Source: Pseudanabaena cinerea FACHB-1277
GTDB lineage: Bacteria > Cyanobacteriota > Cyanobacteriia > Pseudanabaenales > Pseudanabaenaceae
Assembly: GCF_014696345.1 (NCBI RefSeq)
Contig: NZ_JACJPY010000004.1
Span: 23,517-87,516, forward strand
Direction: 5' to 3'
DNA length: 64,000 bases
The notes below the pieces were generated by a model, which was not told where the DNA came from, made no database searches, and worked only from the letters and a program-made list of their open reading frames with translations. Position numbers and translations under genes: made by a program. Shown one piece after another: positions 50,604 to 59,372 of this stretch. Positions within the stretch are counted from its first letter, which is position 1; each line of letters starts with the position of its first letter.

Positions 50604-51983
50604 TCAAAAAATACCTGCGGATTCATAAAGGCGGCGGATGAGAGCGATAATTTTGCGATCATAAAGCGGATCGATCGCCCACCGTCCTGTTAACTGATTT
50701 AAATAGGGAGCAGTTCCCCGCGCAATCAAATTAAACCTCGGTGCAACCACAGGTTGAAACAATGGCGCGGCACAGGCATAGGCTTTGAGTTGCTGGATAT
50801 GCGCCCTCACCCCCGTGCGTTGATTATCAAAGCTTGCCCCCAGCACATTAGCGATCGCGATCGCTGTTCCTAGGTTTGCAAAATTGTTTTGCGCGGGATC
50901 AATCCCCTTCCCAAACCGCAAAAAGTCAGTTTCCACACACATTTGACAGAATGCCACATCGTGATTTACCCCCTCAATTTCTGCCTCTTCACGATATAAA
51001 AGCGGCAATTCGCCATAATTAATCAAGGACACCTCATTATTATTTTTGAGAAACATCATCAGTTGCACTTCCGACGCATTGCCCAAACCCATAATCTGAT
51101 CGATCTGTCCCGCAAAAACCTTAAAAAGCGTTTTGAGATAGAGGGTGCGGGTGGCGCTATCCCAAGAAACAGCAGTATTTAACTCACGCAAAGCGATCGC
51201 CTGCACATAGACAATACCTTGATATTGCATTCGACAAGATAAAGGAATCTGGCTAGGATCGAAGCCCAAACGATCAACCAAATCCACAGGCACAAATACA
51301 TTACCCGAAACTAAAATCCCCCGTTCAGGATAGCCCTGCCCATTGAGATTAATATTTGTCTCTGGATAGGTAATTATTTTATTGCCTTGAGTCATGGGGC
51401 TGAAGACAGGAATTGTTGTGGCAGTTTCATGGAGCCATGATTGCAAACCATCGGCAATCCCAATCACATAGTCTCTGCGCCGCGTTTGCATTAATAAACG
51501 TTCAGATGCACTATTCGCAAAATTTAGCTCCAAAACAACCGAAGGAATCGAAACCTGTCGACAAAAACTCAGGCTACCCAGACAGGCGATCGTATCCGCC
51601 TTAGCCCCACGATTGGCAATTTCGGGAACCCGTTTTGTAAGGGCGTTGGTAATGATTTCTGCCTGACGTTTGCGTAAAGCATTGTGGGTAATGTAATAGG
51701 CAGTTGCCCCGCGCAATTCTGGCACTTTCACCACATCCACATTAAGCAAAATCGCAATGTCTTGGCGACCTGCCCTCAGATTAATCCAGTCGATCGCCTC
51801 CTGCAAATTTAAATCATCACTAGGTGCAGCGATCGCTATTCCCCGCGATCGCAACTCCGCAATCAGCAAATCCCTTGTTGCCATCAGCTCCGCAACTTCC
51901 ATCATTGCCCCTGCCCCATCGTTCAGGTCACGAAAGACTCCTTCAAAACCACTGTGACCTGCGGAAATAAATATCTTGCCCAT
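50604..51983 (-). CDS. Fused amidase_3-like and glucosaminidase-like peptidoglycan hydrolase
   Basis: 459 aa, no signal peptide. The N-terminal domain (1-190) is an N-acetylmuramoyl-L-alanine amidase fold: FISAGHSG with the first zinc His and VVLELNFANS with the last Glu. The usual SIH zinc ligand is replaced in ILLNVDVV. A central part (about 205-290) resembles copper-amine-oxidase-like beta units. The C-terminal 160 residues are glucosaminidase-like, with Glu in FCQMCVETDFLRFG. It could remodel the wall, but export and amidase activity are doubtful. Confidence 0.72.
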   Translation of the reverse strand: MGKIFISAGHSGFEGVFRDLNDGAGAMMEVAELMATRDLLIAELRSRGIAIAAPSDDLNLQEAIDWINLRAGRQDIAILLNVDVVKVPELRGATAYYITHNALRKRQAEIITNALTKRVPEIANRGAKADTIACLGSLSFCRQVSIPSVVLELNFANSASERLLMQTRRRDYVIGIADGLQSWLHETATTIPVFSPMTQGNKIITYPETNINLNGQGYPERGILVSGNVFVPVDLVDRLGFDPSQIPLSCRMQYQGIVYVQAIALRELNTAVSWDSATRTLYLKTLFKVFAGQIDQIMGLGNASEVQLMMFLKNNNEVSLINYGELPLLYREEAEIEGVNHDVAFCQMCVETDFLRFGKGIDPAQNNFANLGTAIAIANVLGASFDNQRTGVRAHIQQLKAYACAAPLFQPVVAPRFNLIARGTAPYLNQLTGRWAIDPLYDRKIIALIRRLYESAGIF

Positions 51984-52231
51984 ATGTGTAGATAAATGCA
52001 GTGCAGCCAGTAAAAATTCATCGACAGTCTAACAGCTTTTTGCCCTGAATTAAAATCTAACCCAAGAAATGAGAGGAAGACTTCTTGCAGTCCTAGCAAA
52101 GCCCAGCTTTCCAAAAATGCTCTTTATCCTCCCCCCGCTTCAATGGTCAGTAATGGCGATACAATTTTAAGAACCAAATAATTTGCCGCCGCTCCCATTA
52201 TGGTGACATCCTGTTGTGAAGCCCCTATCTC

Positions 52232-52636
52232 ATGAAAAAAAGAATTAATCTCACCTTTCCCAAACGGGCAATTAGTATCCCCATCACCTATCGACTCGCC
52301 AAGGATTTTAATATTGCCGCCAATATCATTCGCGCCCAAGTCGCCCCCAATAAAGTCGGCAAAATGGTACTAGAACTATCAGGAGATATCGATCAACTGG
52401 AAGAGGCGATGGAATGGATGCGATCGCAAGATATTGAGGTTTCACAACATGGTCGCGAAATTGTCATTGATGATATGGTCTGCGTTGACTGTGGCTTATG
52501 CACAGGAGTATGTCCCACCGAATCCCTTACCCTCGATCCTAAAACCTTTCAACTCAATTTTTTGCGATCGCGCTGTGTCGTATGTGAGCAATGTGTCACC
52601 GCCTGCCCCGTCAATGCGATCGCGGTCAACTTGTAA
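52232..52636 (+). CDS. NIL-domain 4Fe-4S ferredoxin
   Basis: 134 aa. Residues 1-75 form a NIL domain (RINLTFPKRAISIPITYRL, VLELSGDIDQLEEAMEWM). Residues about 80-130 form a two-cluster ferredoxin, with CVDCGLCTGVCP and CVVCEQCVTACP. This fusion is typical of cyanobacteria and low-potential iron-sulfur proteins linked to sulfur or methionine metabolism; its partner is unknown. The other NIL gene of the window (4129) lacks the ferredoxin part. Confidence 0.9.
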   Translation: MKKRINLTFPKRAISIPITYRLAKDFNIAANIIRAQVAPNKVGKMVLELSGDIDQLEEAMEWMRSQDIEVSQHGREIVIDDMVCVDCGLCTGVCPTESLTLDPKTFQLNFLRSRCVVCEQCVTACPVNAIAVNL

Positions 52637-52800
52637 ATGACTGCATACTAAAAATGGCTACGTCATTCCTTAACTTGGTCCAGGGGTTTTGAGTTTTCAT
52701 TTTGCCGTAGACAAAACGAAAAACGCTATATAATGTAATGATACAAAAAGTAACAATTTTTCACAAATCGTTTAACCAATTAAACTTTGAGCTATAACTC

Positions 52801-53547
52801 ATGAACTTTGAGTTCTTTTCACTAGACACTATCCAAGAGTGGATTCAGCAATATGGATACTGGATCGTATTTTTGGGCATTATGCTGGAAAATGCTGGCA
52901 TCCCATTACCAGGTGAAACCATCACCCTAGTTGGCGGTTTTCTCGCTGGCAATGACGAATTACGCTATTCACTGGTTTTACTATGTGCAGTTGCGGGGGC
53001 AATCTTGGGCGATAGCCTTGGTTACTGGCTAGGGCGTTGGGGTGGTTTAGCTGCCTTAGAGAAAATTGGTAAACTATTCCGAATGCCCAGCGATGAGATT
53101 GAACTGGCAAGGGAGAAATTTCGCGGAAGTGGCGATCGCGCAGTTTTTTTTGGCAGATTTGTCGCCATCCTTCGTATTTTTGCAGGACCAATGGCAGGTT
53201 TATCGGGAATGCCTTACCCAAGATTCTTATTTTTTAATGCTTCAGGGGCATTAGTCTGGGGACTAGCCACCACTGGTGTTGCTTACTATGCAGGTAAACT
53301 TATTCCCCTAGAGTCCCTAGTCTCAGGGGTGGTCAAGATAAGCACCATCGCTTTGATACTAGTAGGACTATGGTTTGTCGTTCCCCGCGCCTTTCTATGG
53401 CTCAAGCAAAAATATCCAATTCATAATGACCTCTCACCGCAGCAACATACCATCTCTGCTAACCCCATACCCGTTGCCGCCCATGATTGCTTACAGTCGC
53501 CTTCACATACCAATGCACAAGAATGTGAGGATACGCTTGTGAGCTAA
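52801..53547 (+). CDS. DedA-family membrane protein
   Basis: 248 aa. The family core reads ILGDSLGYWLGRWGG, then FFGRFVAILRIFAGPMAGLSGMPYPRFLFFNASGALVWG. The conserved acidic and basic residues (ENAGIPLPGE, GDR-x-FFGRF) are present. Four to five membrane helices. DedA proteins are phospholipid-transport or membrane-homeostasis proteins (undecaprenyl-phosphate or related flippases). The C-terminal 40 residues are soluble and variable. It is followed convergently by tRNA-Ser. Confidence 0.92.
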   Translation: MNFEFFSLDTIQEWIQQYGYWIVFLGIMLENAGIPLPGETITLVGGFLAGNDELRYSLVLLCAVAGAILGDSLGYWLGRWGGLAALEKIGKLFRMPSDEIELAREKFRGSGDRAVFFGRFVAILRIFAGPMAGLSGMPYPRFLFFNASGALVWGLATTGVAYYAGKLIPLESLVSGVVKISTIALILVGLWFVVPRAFLWLKQKYPIHNDLSPQQHTISANPIPVAAHDCLQSPSHTNAQECEDTLVS

Positions 53548-53607
53548 AAAGATAAATATCCAAAAACCTTAAAAGCGTGGCTTGCGCCACGCTTTTAAAG
53601 CTTTTTA

Positions 53608-53692
53608 CGGAGAGAGAGGGATTCGAACCCTCGGTTGCTTTCACAACATTCGATTTCAAGTCGAACGCATTCGACCACTCTGCCATCTCTCC
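53608..53692 (-). tRNA. tRNA-Ser (anticodon TGA)
   Basis: 85 nt on the minus strand. The acceptor stem GGAGAGA / TCTCTCC has discriminator G. The anticodon stem TTCGA / TCGAA encloses the loop CTTGAAA with anticodon TGA. A long variable arm and a normal T-arm (GAGGG-TTCGAAT-CCCTC) make it a class II serine tRNA. No CCA is encoded. Frames read through it give protein-like strings seen near many tRNAs; these are not genes. Confidence 0.95.
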
Positions 53693-53796
53693 AAATATTG
53701 CGATCATGATTATACACAAGATTACACCAAATTAATAAATGACATAACCATTTCTTGATTAAAAAAACCTTGCAAAGTTGGGTTTTCAATTCCCCC

Positions 53797-53833
53797 AAAA
53801 GAGGGGCAGCGCTTCGCACTGCCCCTCTTTTTT
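53797..53833. terminator. Bidirectional hairpin terminator (GCTTCGC loop)
   Basis: AAAAGAGGGGCAG (53797-53809) pairs with CTGCCCCTCTTTT (53819-53831), loop CGCTTCGCA, T-tract to 53833. It lies between the tRNA and the leftward gene ending at 53896; a TTGCAAAGT-type repeat fragment precedes it. Confidence 0.7.
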
Positions 53834-53847
53834 AAGAAAGTACTGCA

Positions 53848-53890
53848 ATCGCAGAGTATAAAATAGCTTGGTCGCTTTGTACTCTGCGAT
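53848..53890. repeat. Inverted repeat downstream of the duplicated-domain gene
   Basis: ATCGCAGAGTA (53848-53858) is mirrored at 53880-53890. It could be a second terminator hairpin without a T-tract. Confidence 0.4.
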
Positions 53891-53895
53891 GATTT

Positions 53896-55098
53896 CTAAG
53901 CTTTAACTGCCGACATCGACAAAGTGTAATAGCCAAGCTGATTAGGAACTCTCTCCCACTTGCCATCTAGCTTGCCCTTGGAAAGATTCTTGGTCACGCG
54001 ATCCTTAGCTTGACGGAAGTTTTCCATCGATAGATCGCCATACAGAGCCTTGACCACACTATCGGCATTCACAAATTCACCTTTGCGTTCTTGCAGGACT
54101 TTTTCGATCGCATCGGTGAGCGTATTACCATGATAAAGTGGGCGCATCACCAATGAACTCATCCGACCAGAGCGCTTAGGTTGTTCAGATTTGGGGGCAT
54201 CTTCAGCTTTACGGGCATTCACCTTAGAGGCTTTAGTTGGTTTAGGTTCGGTTACATATTTAGGTGCTGAAGCCGTTACCTTTGGTTCCTTGGGAGTCTT
54301 GAGTGCCTTAGGAGTTTTAGGAGCCTTGGGGGCTTTAGGCTCTTTGACTGCCTTATTAGCTTCTGTCTTTACAGAAGCTGCCCTGCCACGCTTGATCGTT
54401 GAAGTGGGAATAATCTTGAGATCTGCAAGGGAGATTGTGTAGTAACCCAATTGACTAGGAACACGATTCCATATACCTTCACCCTTGCCCTTAGAAAGGT
54501 TTTTTGTCACCCTTTCCTTTGCGATCCGAAACACTGGCTCAGTAACTTCTCCATACAGGATATTAACCACATCATCAGCATTAACCGCCTGTCCAAGCCT
54601 TTCCTTCAAAACCTTTTCGATCGCTTCTGTTAGGGTTAGCCCCTCATAGGCTGGACGCATTGCCAAAGAACCACGGCGATGACCTCTTCCTCTACCTTTG
54701 CCAGTAGTGACAGGCTCAGGAGCAGCAACGAAGGAGGGAGTGGCCACAGCTTTTGGTTTGCGACCTCTAGTGGGAGCCACCTCTGCTGATACCACTGGAG
54801 GGATGGCAACAATGGGTGCGGCAACGGGTGCTGTAACGGGTGTGGCAACGGGTGCGGCAACGGGTGCGGCAACGGGAACGACAACTTCCTTCTTTTTGGC
54901 TTTGGGGGCAGGTTCGCCACTAGGCAAGCTTCCTAGCAATGCTTCGACATGAGCCAGTTGGGTACGTGCCTGAGCCACTTTGTCTTCATATTCGGCGAGA
55001 AAACCTTGCAAATGGGTCTGCAAAGCAATCAAGGAAGCACTAAAGCTCTCTGGCTGTAGTGCGACAGGTAAATCTATGGTCATATTGGGAAATTCCAA
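53896..55098 (-). CDS. Protein with two tandem HARE-HTH-like domains and basic/Ala-Pro linkers
   Basis: 400 aa, unrecognised. A short N-terminal coil (VAQARTQLAHVEALLGSL) is followed by an Ala/Pro/Val linker. Domain copy 1 (about 148-230) reads LTLTEAIEKVLKERLGQ and VTKNLSKGKGEGIWNRVP. Domain copy 2 (about 310-395) reads NTLTDAIEKVLQERKGE and VTKNLSKGKLDGKWERVP. The spacing and a final -YYT resemble winged-helix HARE-HTH domains. A Lys/Pro/Ala-rich linker (KAPKAPKTPKALKTPK) joins them, like histone H1 tails. A nucleoid or DNA-binding role is a guess. Confidence 0.72.
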   Translation of the reverse strand: MEFPNMTIDLPVALQPESFSASLIALQTHLQGFLAEYEDKVAQARTQLAHVEALLGSLPSGEPAPKAKKKEVVVPVAAPVAAPVATPVTAPVAAPIVAIPPVVSAEVAPTRGRKPKAVATPSFVAAPEPVTTGKGRGRGHRRGSLAMRPAYEGLTLTEAIEKVLKERLGQAVNADDVVNILYGEVTEPVFRIAKERVTKNLSKGKGEGIWNRVPSQLGYYTISLADLKIIPTSTIKRGRAASVKTEANKAVKEPKAPKAPKTPKALKTPKEPKVTASAPKYVTEPKPTKASKVNARKAEDAPKSEQPKRSGRMSSLVMRPLYHGNTLTDAIEKVLQERKGEFVNADSVVKALYGDLSMENFRQAKDRVTKNLSKGKLDGKWERVPNQLGYYTLSMSAVKA

Positions 55099-55307
55099 AA
55101 GCTAATAATAGTTTGTGATTTTGATTAGTTTTTTCCTCATGGTTTTGCTTATGATGGAAATAAACTCATGATTCCGTTCTATCACGTTTTGAGAGAACTC
55201 GCAATAGTTTAGAAAGAATTCTCGCTGATCATCCGTTGGTGCCAAGCAGAATATGAGAGATTTTTGAAAACCTTGTAAAATAAGCCTTTCAAAAGTCCCT
55301 CAATTTT

Positions 55308-57719
55308 TTATCGAGCCTTTTTGAGATTTAGGAGAAATTTTGCTTCGGCAGCCCGATCGCTCTTTGGATAGCTGGCTAATAGTCGCTCTAGATAGGTGCG
55401 GCGATCGCTGAGAAAGAAACTGGAAAACAGCAGGTCATCGGTATAAATACTTTGGGGAAACTTGAGTTGCAGTTCGGTGATGATGCTGTCAATGCGTCTT
55501 TGATAGTCTTGAGCAATGTTGGTTTCTAGATTTTGATAATCGAGGTAAGAAAAAATCGGCTTCAAGGTTTGACGAAAGCTTGAACTAGATTGCACGCCTG
55601 CGGGGGGATGGATACTAGTAGTTTCTGAGAAGGTGTGACTTTCCCACTGCTCTAGGAGGATCATCGCTACCATATAAAGGGATTTTTCGCGCAGATCGGG
55701 AGGGAATTGGTTGCTGTCTAGCAAATTTTGATAGAGGGAAAGGGCGATCGCATTTTGGCTGCCCCCCTGATAGGCGGCTAGGATGTCGCTATTACGGCGA
55801 AGGTTGCGATCGCAAACCCACCATCGTTGACAATTCCAGTCTGTGGGTAACAGATAGGCACGGATACCACCCCAGATTGGCAGATAACCATTTTTCCAGC
55901 CACCAATGCCAGCCCAACTGGCGGCAATTTGATATTGGGCAGTTGGTGTGTTTTCTAATTGCCATTGCCTTAGTTGTTGCCACCGTCCTTTCTGCTCTTG
56001 CAGGAGAGCTTGAGATTCTCGTTTAAACTCCGCCACCCGATTATCCTCTGCCCAAGATTTGCCCTGTGGGTGGTAATAGTCTTCAAGGATGCGATCGGGA
56101 ATTGCCTCTATTTGGACTTGGTTAGCAAATATGAGCGCCTGTTCATAGTTGTGTTTACGGGCATAGTTCACGGCGATCGCGTAGTTAAAAAATGGAGCCA
56201 GCACTTTGGCATTAGATGGAGATGCAGGATTTTGATTGATTGTTGTTTGATTGATTTCTGTCAAGAGTAATTGCATCTGCTCAATGGACAATCCCACATC
56301 TAACAAAGTTCGCACATGGGGGAAGGCGAGATAAATGGCATCGCGATCGCCCATTGGTGAAGTCATCATCTTGATCCAAACTCGCATTGCCGCCATAGGG
56401 TCATTATTTTGCTGCAAGCTAATCCCTAAGAAGTAATGGGCATCATCGGCTCCTGAGTGACTGTCATAGCGCTCTAGCCATTCTTGCCAAGCCTTCAGCT
56501 TGTCTTGTGGCGATCGCCTAGCATTGCGGGTGAGAATCTCTGGGCTGCGCTCTTGAGCATCAAAGTAAGAACGTCCTGTGAGGTCGCCATATTCCCGACA
56601 AGCTCGCGCAAATTTGGATTGGGGATACTTTTCCACCATGCCCAATAGCAGGTAATAGGCATGGCTGCCTGTCTCATCGTAATTTTCGTAACTAACGATT
56701 TTGGCGAGGGGATGTAGTTGCGAAAGATCATCATTGAGGATATCTGTGAGTAAATTTGTGCCGATCGCATCGCCATGACGTTCTAATTCGGCGATCGCCC
56801 AAATTTTTTCAAAAGGATCAGCACTATTAGTGATTGTCGCTTCTTGGGCAAGCGCTCGGAAAAAGGCTAGCCCAAAGGGATGGATTTGACCAGCCTTGAT
56901 TGCGCCCAAACGCTGCACCAAAATATGCGATCGCGCCTCCTTGGACAGTTGGCGATAGAAGGCGATCGCTGCTTTTACCTGTGGGGCTGTCGGTTGATTC
57001 AACTTTTCCAACTCTACCCATTTAGGCAACCCCGCAAGGGATAGATCAGGTTGAGATGTAGATTTACCATAGACCGCCTCATAGCCTAGCAACTGAGACA
57101 GAAATCCTAAATTGAACTGCTCATAATATTGCGGATCGCTCTTGGGCTTGAGGTTCGCCTTTGCTAGGGCGATAATTTCCCTACGGACTTTAGGATCATC
57201 CAGTCCAAACTCTTTTTCCCAACTTTTGTCGCTAGAGGATGTGTAAGGAATAATGTCATAGATTTGGGGATAGTTCAGCCCTTTGGTAATATGCCCCCGC
57301 AGCCAGAGGGTTGTGTAGGGTTTACCAAGACTGCGGATACCTTCAATCCCATATTCTTGACGCACCCGATCGCGGGAGCGAGCATAATAACTCAAGAGGG
57401 GATAAGCCTTTGCGCCATAGCGCTGCCACACTGGATTGGCTGGCGCAGAATCTCCCCATTTTTTGATAATTATTTCCTGTCGCACTGCATCCGCAATCTC
57501 TCGCCATTGCGGATCGGCACGAAGGCGATCGCGCAGCACATCATCAATTTCTAATTGGGAAATTTCTTCGGGACTTAAGAACTCAGCACGTTTTGCCAGT
57601 TCCGCAGGACTAGGTATTTTGACTGTGCGGGATTGAATTACTTCTGTCGCTCTCAGGGCGATCGCTGAGGTAAAGAGAGTGAGGGACAGTGACAATATAT
57701 ATAGATAGTGTTTTGACAT
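55308..57719 (-). CDS. Large exported protein of unknown function (803 aa)
   Basis: I do not recognise this family. An N-terminal signal peptide is clear (HYLYILSLSLTLFTSAIALRA). The rest is soluble and mainly helical, with repeated TPR-like stretches (for example SHAYYLLLGMVEKYPQSKFA, DDAHYFLGISLQQNNDPMAA and a C-terminal LLASYPKSDRAAEAKFLL). These suggest a scaffold or periplasmic processing protein. No catalytic motif was found. The start has a normal hydrophobic core. It stands alone, with noncoding gaps of about 200 bp and 460 bp on its sides. Confidence 0.75.
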   Translation of the reverse strand: MSKHYLYILSLSLTLFTSAIALRATEVIQSRTVKIPSPAELAKRAEFLSPEEISQLEIDDVLRDRLRADPQWREIADAVRQEIIIKKWGDSAPANPVWQRYGAKAYPLLSYYARSRDRVRQEYGIEGIRSLGKPYTTLWLRGHITKGLNYPQIYDIIPYTSSSDKSWEKEFGLDDPKVRREIIALAKANLKPKSDPQYYEQFNLGFLSQLLGYEAVYGKSTSQPDLSLAGLPKWVELEKLNQPTAPQVKAAIAFYRQLSKEARSHILVQRLGAIKAGQIHPFGLAFFRALAQEATITNSADPFEKIWAIAELERHGDAIGTNLLTDILNDDLSQLHPLAKIVSYENYDETGSHAYYLLLGMVEKYPQSKFARACREYGDLTGRSYFDAQERSPEILTRNARRSPQDKLKAWQEWLERYDSHSGADDAHYFLGISLQQNNDPMAAMRVWIKMMTSPMGDRDAIYLAFPHVRTLLDVGLSIEQMQLLLTEINQTTINQNPASPSNAKVLAPFFNYAIAVNYARKHNYEQALIFANQVQIEAIPDRILEDYYHPQGKSWAEDNRVAEFKRESQALLQEQKGRWQQLRQWQLENTPTAQYQIAASWAGIGGWKNGYLPIWGGIRAYLLPTDWNCQRWWVCDRNLRRNSDILAAYQGGSQNAIALSLYQNLLDSNQFPPDLREKSLYMVAMILLEQWESHTFSETTSIHPPAGVQSSSSFRQTLKPIFSYLDYQNLETNIAQDYQRRIDSIITELQLKFPQSIYTDDLLFSSFFLSDRRTYLERLLASYPKSDRAAEAKFLLNLKKAR

Positions 57720-57752
57720 TTTTTTCCCCTAAGTAGGTTGTTGGAATTAAAC

Positions 57753-57827
57753 GTAGGATGTGTTAGCGATAGCGTAACGCATCTCCTTTAAGCGATTGAT
57801 GCGTTACGTTGCACTAACGCATCCTAC
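57753..57827. repeat. 75-bp dispersed palindromic repeat
   Basis: GTAGGATGTGTTAGCGA... at the left and an inverse ...CTAACGCATCCTAC at the right form about 30-bp imperfect inverted arms around a short loop. Its GCGTTACG core also occurs at 27217-27248. This kind of element is common in cyanobacterial intergenic DNA. Confidence 0.75.
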
Positions 57828-58092
57828 AAATAATTAAGCCTTCCTGCTTAGTATTGGCGATGTTCTACAGGAAACGATGGTGAAACTGCAAACCAAACCA
57901 CAAATTCCAATACTTTACAGAGTATGCCTTTTAGCAATATCTTCTATAAAGTACTTGGGTATCTTAGTTGATGAAAGTGCTTTAATAATTTAATAATTAA
58001 ACTTGATTTTGGGCTATCTAAATCAATTCTCAGTAATTCGCAACAAAATATGAAATGCTTGGCGCTGACTTAAAACTCTGCTGCTAACGTAG

Positions 58093-58112
58093 GGGCAGTT
58101 CATGAACTGCCC
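58093..58112. repeat. 20-bp perfect palindrome of the GGGCAGTTCATGAACTGCCC family
   Basis: Half or degenerate copies occur at 18734, 43857 and at the right window edge (63983). The remaining 57720-58185 gap shows no gene. Confidence 0.65.
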
Positions 58113-58185
58113 TTAAGCTTATTTGTTTTATGGCTCTTATTTTGCAGGATGGAAAAATGGTTAACTCAGTGCTTTGCGCTGAATA

Positions 58186-58902
58186 TTAAATGAACAGATG
58201 GCTCTCAGGTTGAATATTGATTTCCATCGGTACTGCCTGCGGATCGGCGGTGAGAGCAAACATAATTGCATTGGCGGCAGATGCAGTGGTTAACATCTTG
58301 CTGCGATCGACCTTGAGACTGACCTGATCCCAAAATGGTGAATCAATGCCACCAAAATAAAAGAGCGTTACCTTAATGCCAAAGCGCCGCACTTCATCCG
58401 CCATACATTTACTAAAACCTACCGCCCCAAATTTAGAAGCACAATAGGCAGATGCCATCGCCATCGGATGCTGACCCAAAATGCCAATCACATTACAAAT
58501 ATGTCCAACCTTACGATCCTTCATCGCATTGGCTACCAATTGACTGGTATAAAAGTTACCCTTGAGATTGAGATCCAGCATTCGCTCTAGATCCTCTGGC
58601 TCAATGCGATTGAACTGCTTCATCACGCCCGCCCCTGCGGTATTGACCAAAATATCTATCTGCCCAAATTTGCCGATCGCCTCTTTCACCATCGCTTCCA
58701 CCTGAGCATATTGGGTAATGTCTGTGGGAACAGCGATCGCCTCAATATCATAATCATCTTCAAGGCTATGGGCTAGTTCCGTCAATTTATCGCGATCCCT
58801 TGCCACAAGTACCAGCCTTGCGCCAGATTCTGCCAACTTCGGAACCAATGCCGAGCCAATGCCACCTGTTGCACCGACAACGACAACAACTTTATTTTGC
58901 AT
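58186..58902 (-). CDS. Short-chain dehydrogenase/reductase
   Basis: 238 aa, classical SDR. The Rossmann motif is VVGATGGIGSALVPKL, the NAG-like motif LVNTAGAGVM and the catalytic Tyr-Lys AYCASK (Y-x3-K). The product and substrate are unknown; similar proteins act on sugars, fatty acids or retinoids. The start has VVVVVGATGG right after Met-Gln-Asn-Lys. No linked pathway genes are nearby. Confidence 0.9.
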   Translation of the reverse strand: MQNKVVVVVGATGGIGSALVPKLAESGARLVLVARDRDKLTELAHSLEDDYDIEAIAVPTDITQYAQVEAMVKEAIGKFGQIDILVNTAGAGVMKQFNRIEPEDLERMLDLNLKGNFYTSQLVANAMKDRKVGHICNVIGILGQHPMAMASAYCASKFGAVGFSKCMADEVRRFGIKVTLFYFGGIDSPFWDQVSLKVDRSKMLTTASAANAIMFALTADPQAVPMEINIQPESHLFI

Positions 58903-59372
58903 CTTATTAAGTAGGGTATTTATATTTGACTTTCTTTACAATACTTTACTTTACAATACTTTACTTAACTTTTGTTTGTATGAATATTTCCTTCCCAGTG
59001 AAAAACTAGATGTTGCGGCGCTTCGCGCCACAACGCTAATTCTTGGTTTTATTGTAGTTTGCAAGTTATCAAGGACTGCTTGCAAACCATCAAATCCATA
59101 TTTCTTATTTTCGGTTTTCACCCTGTCCGTACCAAGGTAAAAACCGCGATATATGTCTATTTCTTGGGTGGGAAGGGAGTAGGCGAAGTCACAGTAATTA
59201 CCGATGAAACGAGCCACAAGAAATTTTTTGGAAGCGTTTTGTTTTTGCTTCGTTGACTAGAATAGTGCGGTTTCGTTTAGCAGTGGTTTGCCTATATTCA
59301 CTGGTTTGGGTGTTAGTAATTGTGTGTCTTGAATATCTCTAAGCTTACATCCCAGCCTTTACAAGGTTTACT
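58903..59372. other. 470-bp stretch without a supported gene
   Basis: It contains a GCTTCGC-loop hairpin (59012-59034) and TTTACAATACTTTAC direct repeats near 58936. A leftward frame (58951-59217) beginning with GTG includes a protein-like segment (IYRGFYLGTDRVKTENKKYG), which could be a gene fragment but is not recognised. Confidence 0.4.

Noticed and set aside
53459-53819. Leftward open frames with strings such as EMAEWSNAFDLK and SNRGFESLSL
   Set aside because: These are frames through tRNA-Ser and its flank; the pattern is a known artefact of translated tRNA genes.
58951-59217. 88-codon leftward ORF starting with GTG
   Set aside because: Part of it looks protein-like, but there is no ribosome binding site, it overlaps a hairpin and I could not match it to a family. 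It is mentioned only in the intergenic entry.
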